The position numbers and the translations under genes are program-made. The notes beneath the pieces were generated by a model. That model was not told the origin of the DNA. It searched no databases and was given only the letters and a program-made list of their open reading frames with translations. A stretch of DNA of 5,510 nucleotides from contig CAMBBY010000123.1 of assembly GCA_945863825.1 (NCBI GenBank), forward strand, positions 1 through 5,510, in the 5' to 3' direction. This stretch comes from an uncultured Prevotella sp. (GTDB lineage: Bacteria; Bacteroidota; Bacteroidia; Bacteroidales; Bacteroidaceae). Below, piece after piece: positions 1-5,457 of this stretch. The first letter of the stretch is position 1. Every line of letters begins with the position of its first letter.

Positions 1-63
1 TAAATAATGTTAAACTATAGTGTTGCGGAATTAAGGATAATAACTACTCAAACAAAATTTTTG

Positions 64-1241
64 ATGAAGACATCTCTCATGGGATTATGTCTTCTTGCTT
101 CTTTGGAAGCATCTGCCAAAGATTATTATTTGGCACCAGGTGGAACAGGTAATGGTATGACAATTGACAAACCATTCGGTGATCCGATTAAGGCTTTTGC
201 CGCCCTAAAGGCAGGTGATATTCTTTATGTAAGAGGAGGAACTTATCATCTCTCCCAAACTATTAAGGTAAATCAGACGGGTACGGCTGACAAGCGAATC
301 TGTGTTTTCGCTTATCCTGGTGATACAGAACGCCCTGTTTTTGCTTTCTCCGGTCAACCTCGCTCTACATCTACAGAAGCTGCTTCTTATCGTGGAGTGA
401 TGCATAACATCGGCGCTAACTACTGGCATTATCGTGGATTGGATTTTTGTCATGCTGCTGATAATGGTATGAAATTGGAGGGCTCTTACTGTGTGGTAGA
501 ACTCTGTCGCTTCTACGGCAATGAAGATACGGGTCTGCAACAGGGATTTGGTAAAGATTCCAAGGGAAACAACACCCGTAATACTGAGTTTAAATATGGA
601 CGCAATAACATCATAGTAAATTGTGATGCATACGATAATAACGATCCTTGGACCCATGGTGGAAATGCAGATGGATTTGCTATCAAATTGTATCCTGGAC
701 CTGGCAATGAGTTCCATGGTTGTCGTGCTTGGCATAATTCTGATGACGGATGGGATTTGTATTACACCGTTTTCCCTATTGTTGTAGATAACTGTTGGGT
801 ACTTAACAATGGTCTTGACAAGGGCAATGCCAATGGATTTAAGATGGGCGGTTGCAAACAAGGTGGAACCTCAACAGGTGCTCATGTGTTTAAGAACTGT
901 ATTGCGGCTTTCAATGCCAAGAAAGGATTCGATCAGAATCATCATCGTGAGGGGGCTTACTTGATCAATGATCTTTCTTTTGGTAATGGTATCAATTATG
1001 GTTATAATATGGAGAAACCGGATTATGGCAATTGGGTACTTCGCAACTGTGTGGGCTTCGCTGTCTGATTGTCTATGGTGAAATTGCTTCTCTTCAAATA
1101 TATGGTATGGGTGGTCAGAAGGTTGCTGAAAGTTCTGATTCCCAGTTTGTGAATATAGCCAGTCTTTCTAAGGGTGTTTATGTGGTTAGAATCCTTGGTA
1201 AGGATGGAAGTCAGGTAGCTCAGAAATTCCTGAAAAAATAA
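64..1241 (+). pseudogene. Pectate lyase family 9-like beta-helix protein with T9SS sorting domain, frame-disrupted
   Basis: Secreted right-handed beta-helix polysaccharide lyase, expected to cleave pectin/polygalacturonate by beta-elimination outside the cell. I take ATG 64 as start because it gives a signal peptide (MKTSLMGLCLLASLEASA, then KDYYLAPGG); ATG 7 would add 19 unrelated residues. Counting from ATG 7, the PL9 active site is recognisable: Asp222 in NADGF, Asp246/Asp247/Asp250 in NSDDGWD, and Lys279 in NGFKMGG. These match the four calcium aspartates and the catalytic lysine of Dickeya Pel9A, with the same spacing among the aspartates. The frame ends at TGA 1066-1068 just after NCVGF, where family members normally continue with further coils. 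From about 1071 a different frame encodes a typical type A T9SS sorting domain ending at TAA 1239-1241. Roughly 100 residues of the helix end therefore seem to be missing. An intact but unusually short enzyme ending at 1068 is possible but unlikely. Confidence 0.78.
1071..1241 (+). pseudogene. Detached T9SS type A C-terminal sorting domain (3' end of the lyase gene)
   Basis: This is the out-of-frame 3' fragment of the preceding lyase gene. It reads VYGEIASLQIYGMGGQKV, then VNIASLSKGVYVVRI and a basic end, QKFLKK. That is the standard pattern of type A sorting domains, which route proteins through the type IX secretion system and are removed at the cell surface. It has no signal peptide of its own, and its only in-frame ATG (1032) lies inside the upstream frame, so it is not a credible independent gene. 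A single event restoring the frame must remove 3n+1 bases relative to the ancestor, or add 3n+2. Confidence 0.7.
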
Positions 1242-1271
1242 ACTGCTTCACAGATTCCATCGTATGGAAAA

Positions 1272-1315
1272 AATAAAAACGATGTTTGTCCAGACAGGCA
1301 AACATCGTTTTTATT
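1272..1315. terminator. Bidirectional Rho-independent terminator between convergent genes
   Basis: Bases 1272-1288 pair perfectly with 1299-1315 (17 bp). A further T-G and C-G pair leave a 6-base loop (cagaca). The inner stem is GC-containing (CGATGTTTG) and the outer stem is A-rich on the left and T-rich on the right, so either strand ends the hairpin with a U-tract. It sits 30 bases after the lyase frame ends and 34 bases after the stop of the ThiE-like gene on the other strand, where a shared terminator is expected. A smaller 6-bp hairpin (1255-1260 with 1264-1269) precedes it. Confidence 0.9.
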
Positions 1316-1349
1316 GTATCGTATGCTTGGGGGTGTTTCTTTCCACATA

Positions 1350-1901
1350 CTATTGTTTGATCAGTTGATTCCAGACATTTCCAAGCATGGCAGCCCCACC
1401 AAAGTGCCATGCTTCTAATTGTGGAATATTGGCTTCTGTTATTCCGCCAAGTGCAAAGACCCGTTCGTTGATGATTCCTTCTTTTGCTGCTTCTGTCAGT
1501 TGCTCTGATGTGAAAGCATGACAGTAACCTTGCTTGGATATGCTGTCGTAGATAGGACTGAGGAATACGTAATCATAATGGAACGCTAAGGCTTCTCTGA
1601 CTTCATCCAGAGAATGGCATGAACGGGAGATGCTTCCTGTGAAGTTGGCTGGAATTTGATGCTTCCTGCGATTGAGATGAATACCGTGTAGATGGTATTT
1701 CGTACAGAGCTCAAAATGATCGTGTATCACAATCCGTGAATACCATTTCTCTGGTATGGTCTTCAACAACTTTTCGCAATCATCTTGGGATGACTCGGGT
1801 TTCCTGAAATGGAGCAGGTCAATACCCGATTCAAACAACTGGTTGATATAGGTTGCCTCATCTTCAATGAAGTGGGGCAATGTGATTACTACTCTTTTCA
1901 T
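1350..1901 (-). CDS. ThiE/TenI-family thiamine phosphate synthase-like protein
   Basis: A 183-residue TIM-barrel protein of the ThiE/TenI family, which either joins HMP-PP to thiazole phosphate (ThiE) or isomerises the thiazole (TenI). Visible blocks are LLHFRKP (29-35), VIHDHFEL (58-65), HGIHLNRR (72-79), SCHSLDEV (94-101), DYVFLSPIYDSISK (110-123), ALGGITEANI (150-159) and GGAAMLGNVW (168-177); the last two form the phosphate-binding end of the barrel. The QxRxK motif reads HFRKP, so its lysine is gone. The Mg-binding Asp after GVHLGQ reads Lys80, and the ND pair reads HD (60-61). TenI's catalytic His position reads Pro, so neither activity is secure. I recall related Bacteroidota proteins being about 200 residues; this one ends early after NQLIKQ, with a TAG stop. 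The start ATG overlaps the thiD stop (ATGA, 1898-1901), implying translational coupling and a thiamine role. Confidence 0.85.
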   Translation of the reverse strand: MKRVVITLPHFIEDEATYINQLFESGIDLLHFRKPESSQDDCEKLLKTIPEKWYSRIVIHDHFELCTKYHLHGIHLNRRKHQIPANFTGSISRSCHSLDEVREALAFHYDYVFLSPIYDSISKQGYCHAFTSEQLTEAAKEGIINERVFALGGITEANIPQLEAWHFGGAAMLGNVWNQLIKQ

Positions 1902-2836
1902 TTTCCAGTCTTGTCAGATATGATGGATTCATCTGTTACGATGTACAGCTTTTGAGGTGCATGGAAGTGATTGACTGGTCCATGTCCTTCACCAATCTTG
2001 ACATCTTTTCCGGCTTCGATGGCATCCGAAAGATAAGCCTTGGCAGAAGAGATGGCTTCTTCCATATTGTATCCGCGAGCAAGATAAGAGGTGATGGCAG
2101 AAGAGAGCGTGCAACCTGTTCCGTGCGTATTGCATGTATTTACCGTTGCACCTTTATAGATTGCAGTTTCTCTGATATCGCCTGTATGTTCCTGTTTGTT
2201 GGCTTCTTGGTGTTGTTTGCTCTCGAAAAGATAATCCATCTTTTCTGTTCCTTCAAAGTGACCGCCTTTGATGAGAATGTTGTCGCACCCCAATCGGATA
2301 ATGGATGAGGCAGCTTTCCTGATATCATCAACATTCTGGATTTTTCTACCTGCTAGAATTTCTGCTTCCGGAATATTCGGAGTGAGCAGGGTGGCAAGTG
2401 GCAGGAGTTCTTCGATGAATATTTCCAGCGCATCTTTCTGCATGAGTTGACAACCGCTTGTAGAAACCATCACCGGGTCGATGATTAGTTGGAGGGAACG
2501 GGTAGGGGCAGACGCCTGTTGCTTATCTGGCGCTGCAGTTAAGTATTTTTTGAGCGTTTCTGCTATCGTATGTATGGTTTCGCCATCGTTAACCATTCCT
2601 ATCTTGATGGCTTGAGGGTGAATATCATCCATGACAGCTTCGATTTGTCCACTTACAATTTCCGGTTCTATCTTTTGGATTCCAAATACACCAGTGGTAT
2701 TCTGCACTGTGATGGCAGAAATTGCAGAGGAAGCATATACGCCCAGGGCAGACATCGTTTTTATGTCAGCCTGAATGCCTGCTCCGCCACAACTGTCAGA
2801 GCCAGCTATAGTTAATGCTGTATAATATCTCTTCAT
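1898..2836 (-). CDS. thiD: Bifunctional hydroxymethylpyrimidine kinase / phosphomethylpyrimidine kinase
   Basis: Phosphorylates HMP and then HMP-P to HMP-PP in the cytoplasm, supplying the pyrimidine half of thiamine. It is a ribokinase-fold protein with all ThiD landmarks in order: ALTIAGSDSCGGAGIQAD (7-24), TVQNT (43-47, Gln45 contacting HMP), IKIGM (77-81), IIDPVMVSTSG (118-128), LTPNIPEAEIL (151-161), ILIKGGH (187-193), NTHGTGCTLSSAI (236-248, anion hole and catalytic Cys242) and GHGPVNHF (284-291). At 312 residues it exceeds the usual 260-275. The surplus is two Gln/Lys-rich surface insertions (about 101-114 and 206-222) and a tail after GHGPVNHF that contains QKLYIVTDES, resembling the start of a ThiE protein. 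The start at 2836 is preceded by AAAAGAAT, a normal A-rich Bacteroidota context. It is first in a two-gene unit with the ThiE-like gene, probably transcribed from the promoter near 3255 through a long leader. Confidence 0.95.
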   Translation of the reverse strand: MKRYYTALTIAGSDSCGGAGIQADIKTMSALGVYASSAISAITVQNTTGVFGIQKIEPEIVSGQIEAVMDDIHPQAIKIGMVNDGETIHTIAETLKKYLTAAPDKQQASAPTRSLQLIIDPVMVSTSGCQLMQKDALEIFIEELLPLATLLTPNIPEAEILAGRKIQNVDDIRKAASSIIRLGCDNILIKGGHFEGTEKMDYLFESKQHQEANKQEHTGDIRETAIYKGATVNTCNTHGTGCTLSSAITSYLARGYNMEEAISSAKAYLSDAIEAGKDVKIGEGHGPVNHFHAPQKLYIVTDESIISDKTGK

Positions 2837-3246
2837 ATTCTTTTCGTCTTAAAAATGATTTAAACGATTCTATCGGGCAATGATGAAAATTCCTTCTGAA
2901 AGAAATTTCAAAAGGCTTTGCGGAGAGAGAGGGATTTGAAAACAAATTAAAACCTCTCATAACTATCTGAAATTCAGATGCCTTCTGATTTGAAAAATCC
3001 TTCTTTTTGCTGTTTACTGTCTATAATCTGACGCAGGTCACAACGTCTTAATTCTTTGATCCATAAGGACTTATATTAATATTTTTAATTATTTTAAGGA
3101 CAATGCCCGCGAAATCTTATGCTCAGAGATGCCAATGACGGCATAATTTTCTGAAAATCAGTTACTTAGCAATGATTTCTATGGCAGTAAAATCGTATCG
3201 CTAATGTAATGAGTTGTAGCAGAATGTAGCGAACCGTCCGATTTTA
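2837..3246 (-). promoter_or_regulatory. Long structured 5' leader of the thiD unit
   Basis: About 410 bases lie between the predicted transcription start and thiD, with no convincing gene. On the - strand they contain several short hairpins: 3126-3141 area (ATGCC/GGCAT), 2974-2988 (TCAGA/TCTGA), 2965-2979 (ATCTG/CAGAT) and 2892-2915 (CCTT-TGAAA/TTTCA-AAGG), the last followed by AATTTTC. CCTTCTGA occurs twice on the + strand (2892 and 2981), and TGTAGC occurs twice at 3215-3230. An AT-only stretch lies near 3073-3096. The TPP riboswitch core (CTGAGA with ACCTGA..TGG.TA.T.CCAGCG.AGGGA) is not present. A regulatory role is inferred from the length and position only. Confidence 0.4.
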
Positions 3247-3250
3247 TGTG

Positions 3251-3258
3251 CAAAGTTA
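3251..3258 (-). promoter_or_regulatory. Bacteroidota sigma-ABfr type -7 element for the thiD unit
   Basis: The - strand reads TAACTTTG here, an exact match to the Bacteroidota -7 consensus TAnnTTTG, followed by CA as is common. The expected -33 TTTG about 20 bases upstream is poor (TTAT region near 3280-3285), though the intervening DNA is very AT-rich. The start of transcription would fall near 3246. It faces thiD, and there is no competing gene on the same strand between it and thiD. Confidence 0.6.
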
Positions 3259-3272
3259 GTATAAAATACTAA
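3256..3272. promoter_or_regulatory. Inverted repeat overlapping the -7 element (candidate operator)
   Basis: TTAGTAT (3256-3262) and ATACTAA (3266-3272) form a perfect 7-bp inverted repeat around AAA. It covers the first bases of the -7 element and the spacer upstream of it, where a repressor would block polymerase. It could also be a chance product of AT-rich promoter DNA. Confidence 0.35.
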
Positions 3273-3314
3273 AAATGGATAATGTTATTGAAAGATTTAA
3301 TTTAAATTGGATTT

Positions 3315-3557
3315 TCAAAAATAAGAAGAATTGCCTCGCTCAAAAAAAAAGTCTTGGGCGAGGCTTAGCATCTGTCCTCGGAATTTGAGGTAGTATCTTT
3401 CAAAAACCTTCTTCTTGTATTCTTTCATACAGAGTCCTCCTGTTTCAATCAATAAGTCAAGTGTGGTACCCAACTCTTCAACTCCGATGTCGTGGTGTTC
3501 TTCTTTGAGGTTTCCGTTCTTTTCGCAATAGATGCGATAGTAATCACTCCCCCTCAT
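3315..3557 (-). CDS. Small hypothetical protein, uncertain
   Basis: I do not recognise this frame. It could start at ATG 3597-3599, overlapping the upstream gene by 13 bases (94 residues), or at ATG 3555-3557 (80 residues, MRGSDYYRIYCEKNGN). I prefer the second, but both lie in a strong hairpin. An internal ATG (residue 58 of the longer form, KEYKKK) has the best ribosome site of the area, AGGAGGA eight bases before it. The middle is protein-like: acidic (KEEHHDIGVEELGTTLDLLIETGG), then basic and aromatic (KKKVFERYYLKFRGQM). The last 16 residues are encoded by the terminator hairpin, which is unusual for a real gene. In the +1 frame a TAA (3365-3367) lies directly before that hairpin, so a frameshifted remnant is also possible. 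No signal peptide or membrane segment is seen. Confidence 0.4.
   Translation of the reverse strand: MRGSDYYRIYCEKNGNLKEEHHDIGVEELGTTLDLLIETGGLCMKEYKKKVFERYYLKFRGQMLSLAQDFFFERGNSSYF
3333..3364 (-). terminator. Stem-loop terminator of the 3.3-5.5 kb gene cluster
   Basis: GCCTCGC (3333-3339) pairs perfectly with GCGAGGC (3358-3364). On the - strand a CAA/TTG helix extends the stem beyond one mismatch, and nine T lie in the loop. After the stem the - strand runs AATTCTTCTTATTTTTG, U-rich though not an immediate U-tract. It precedes the thiD promoter, so it probably insulates the thi unit from the cluster upstream. It lies inside the last codons of the small ORF 3315-3599. Confidence 0.6.
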
Positions 3558-3583
3558 CCTTATAATAAGAACGAGGGGGGAGT
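3546..3583 (-). terminator. Strong hairpin directly after the TPR-protein gene
   Basis: ACTCCCCCTC (3546-3555) pairs with the complementary G-run arm 3573-3583, with one bulged G, and an inner CTT/AAG helix closes an ATAAT loop. It starts three bases after the stop codon of the 3587-4537 gene, as a terminator or 3'-end stabilising hairpin would. A U-tract is lacking on the - strand (the stem is followed by GATTACTATC), so termination may be incomplete. Confidence 0.55.
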
Positions 3584-3586
3584 TAT

Positions 3587-4537
3587 TTAATACCACCATC
3601 TATTTATGTAAGTAGTGCGATATACCACTTTCGGTCTGCTTTTACAATAAGCAACGGCAATATTCTGTACAGCTTTTATACGAGCCTTTTCGAGTGCAGT
3701 TTGATTATTTATCTCTTTCACTCTCAAGTTGTATTCTCTCGTTTGCTCTAATTTCCCTTGTGCCTCTACTTTTGCCATCAAAGCTTTTGCTTGTGGGTAA
3801 CAAGCTGCGCTTGGATCAATTTCTGATAGAGTGGCAACAATATTGGCGGCATTTTCAGAGGTAGGATTAGCGGCCCATGTAGCTTGTGCCTGATTGAGAA
3901 GAGTAGCAGAATTATGATTGATTTGCTTCCTGTAAGCAGAGAGCAGGGTCGTTTGTGCTTTGTTGTATAATGAGCACTCTTGAGGAATTTGTGCTAACAT
4001 AAAAATGGCCTCATCATATTTCCCTGCATTCATTTGGGTGTTGGCTGTAGCGATAATTTTTGAAGCGTTTCTCTCATAATAATCCACTATGCGTTGTGTG
4101 GCTGTTTGGATCATATCATTTACACCTTCCAAGCGACCATTAATCTTTCTGATAGCATTGGTGACAGCTTGTTGGTCTGTAGCTCCAACACCAGTTACTT
4201 CCATGCTTGTAGAGCCAAAACAAGTTCCATCCATGCCGTCTCCTATGCCAAGGTGCAATTGTAGGCGGCTGACAATCTTTACAGGTGCAGTGGCCAATGC
4301 CTCTTTGCCAGTAACGGTAATTTTTGCAGCTAAAACAAATCGTGAGTCTCCAAAGCGGGCTATGATGTTGTTTTGTGAAAGAATGGAACGCAAACGGTCT
4401 TCCAAAATGCCTGCCGCATTTTGGTCAAGTCCGTCAACCATACCTTCTGCAACATATGGGGATACTTGGATTTGTGCCTGAATTGTATGTATAGACCAAC
4501 TTAATGCTATAGCAAAGATAAACTTAATAAGTTTCAT
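3587..4537 (-). CDS. Secreted protein with alpha/beta N-terminal domain and TPR-like helices, function unknown
   Basis: A 316-residue exported protein. Residues 1-22 are a clear signal peptide (MKLIKFIFAIALSWSIHTIQA-Q) without a lipobox, so it is probably periplasmic. Residues 23-155 look like a small alpha/beta domain: ILEDRLRSILSQNNI, the strand FVLAAKITVTG, alternating strands RLQLHLGIGDG and GSTSMEVTGVG, then a helix with QQAVTNAIRKI. This layout recalls LpoB/CsgG/LPP20-type envelope proteins, a structural guess. Residues 155-250 hold TPR-like helix pairs (NAGKYDEAIFMLAQIP is a good TPR turn). A charged helix of about 255-290 may form a coiled coil, and the chain ends in the aromatic INRWWY. 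From memory, similar proteins accompany DUF6175 proteins in other Bacteroidota. It follows the DUF6175-like gene by 14 bases, so they are co-transcribed. The ATG at 4537 has only A-rich sequence before it. Confidence 0.85.
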   Translation of the reverse strand: MKLIKFIFAIALSWSIHTIQAQIQVSPYVAEGMVDGLDQNAAGILEDRLRSILSQNNIIARFGDSRFVLAAKITVTGKEALATAPVKIVSRLQLHLGIGDGMDGTCFGSTSMEVTGVGATDQQAVTNAIRKINGRLEGVNDMIQTATQRIVDYYERNASKIIATANTQMNAGKYDEAIFMLAQIPQECSLYNKAQTTLLSAYRKQINHNSATLLNQAQATWAANPTSENAANIVATLSEIDPSAACYPQAKALMAKVEAQGKLEQTREYNLRVKEINNQTALEKARIKAVQNIAVAYCKSRPKVVYRTTYINRWWY

Positions 4538-4551
4538 AAGCTAATATTTTT

Positions 4552-5457
4552 TTAGTTTGCACCTATTCTAACGATAATAGAACCTAAGCCTTGGTTGTCA
4601 ACACGTGCTGGAATGTTCAAAGACTTTAAGTATTGTTCTAAACCTTCCACCCTGGCCCATTCTGAAGCATCCATTTTAACGCCATTTGCGTCTTGCAAAG
4701 GTATCTTGATGCCCCTGAAGTTCATCTTGTTTTTTGTGCTGCCAGGAGCCAATGTTCCTGTTCCATTTTTACTATGCTGACGTACCCAGTCTTGAATAGC
4801 AGCATTTAAACGAGTGCTTCCTACAGAGCTGAACAAGTCAACAGAACTGTTTTGTGTTACTCTTACAGCCATTCTGATTTCACGACCTTTCTGAGAAAGA
4901 CTTGTGAAGTATGTCATCAAATTATTGGAAAGTTGTTCAAAGCCACCTTCTACAGCTTGCTTGAGCATGATAGTCAGTTGGGTGCTTGAAGGCATTCCGT
5001 CACTTTGTCGCTGCATCGGAGCAATAGTCTTGTTGGTATATGAGTCTTTGCCATCTATATTGACAAATACACTTTTTTGAAATCCGAGTTGATTCACTTG
5101 CCAGTTTATTTCCAACTTAATGTCTGGTTTGATTTGGGTTAGCACTTGGTCTAATGTTGATGTACTGCTGGCGTCTCCGTCACCATCTGCTTCCATTGCC
5201 ATATCTTCAGCAGCTTCTTCCTCTAAACTTTTCATCTCGTCCCAAACATTTGTTACAGTGAATCCACGGTCTATAAACATTTGGGCAATCGTTGTCAATA
5301 CGTTGTTGAGGTCTGGATTTTCAGTGAAGGCTCTTTCCCAATCAGGCAATCTTTTCTGAGCTCCATTTACTGTGACTGTTTTGAAATACCCATTGGAATA
5401 GAACCAGTTATCTGATGGGATAACCATCAATTCAGGCTTATCTGCTGACTGTGCCAT
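4552..5457 (-). CDS. DUF6175-like family protein, function unknown
   Basis: A soluble protein of 301 residues from ATG 5457 (305 from TTG 5469). It resembles, from memory, the Bacteroidota family DUF6175: PELMVIPSDNWFYSNGY at the start, LPDWERAF, a helix MFIDRGFTVTN, then INWQVNQLG, VFVNIDGKDSYTNKTIA, REIRMAVRV, and at the end IKIPLQDANGVKMDASEWAR, LEQYLKSLNIPARV and GLGSIIVRIG. An acidic, Ser/Thr-rich linker (about 83-105 from TTG) divides it. Alternating strands and long helices suggest two alpha/beta modules. Family members I recall begin with a signal peptide; here none can be read. The residues HSMAQSADKP look like the end of one, yet in-frame TAA codons stand at 5476-5481. I chose ATG over TTG by codon only. 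It is the first gene visible in an operon with the TPR-like protein downstream; anything upstream lies outside the window. Probably an envelope or periplasmic partner, by context. Confidence 0.8.
   Translation of the reverse strand: MAQSADKPELMVIPSDNWFYSNGYFKTVTVNGAQKRLPDWERAFTENPDLNNVLTTIAQMFIDRGFTVTNVWDEMKSLEEEAAEDMAMEADGDGDASSTSTLDQVLTQIKPDIKLEINWQVNQLGFQKSVFVNIDGKDSYTNKTIAPMQRQSDGMPSSTQLTIMLKQAVEGGFEQLSNNLMTYFTSLSQKGREIRMAVRVTQNSSVDLFSSVGSTRLNAAIQDWVRQHSKNGTGTLAPGSTKNKMNFRGIKIPLQDANGVKMDASEWARVEGLEQYLKSLNIPARVDNQGLGSIIVRIGAN

Noticed and set aside
1..63. Upstream start at ATG 7 for the lyase gene
   Set aside because: It would put 19 polar residues before an otherwise normal signal peptide; ATG 64 fits better.
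205..861. Long open frame on the - strand opposite the lyase gene
   Set aside because: Antisense shadow of a gene with clear PL9 motifs; its translation shows no recognisable domain or signal.
3005..3045. Possible TPP riboswitch 3' half (GACCTGCGTCAGATTATAGA on the - strand)
   Set aside because: Only a loose match; CTGAGA at the right distance and the closing CCAGCG.AGGGA are both missing.
2974..3075. 33-codon - strand open frame (YKSLWIKELRRCDLRQIIDS... to TGA)
   Set aside because: Protein-like in composition but with no ATG, GTG or TTG start after the upstream TAA; kept only as a hint that the leader may be a repeat.
4089..4481. 130-codon + strand frame inside the TPR-protein gene
   Set aside because: Shadow of a signal-peptide-bearing gene with good domain structure; no features of its own.
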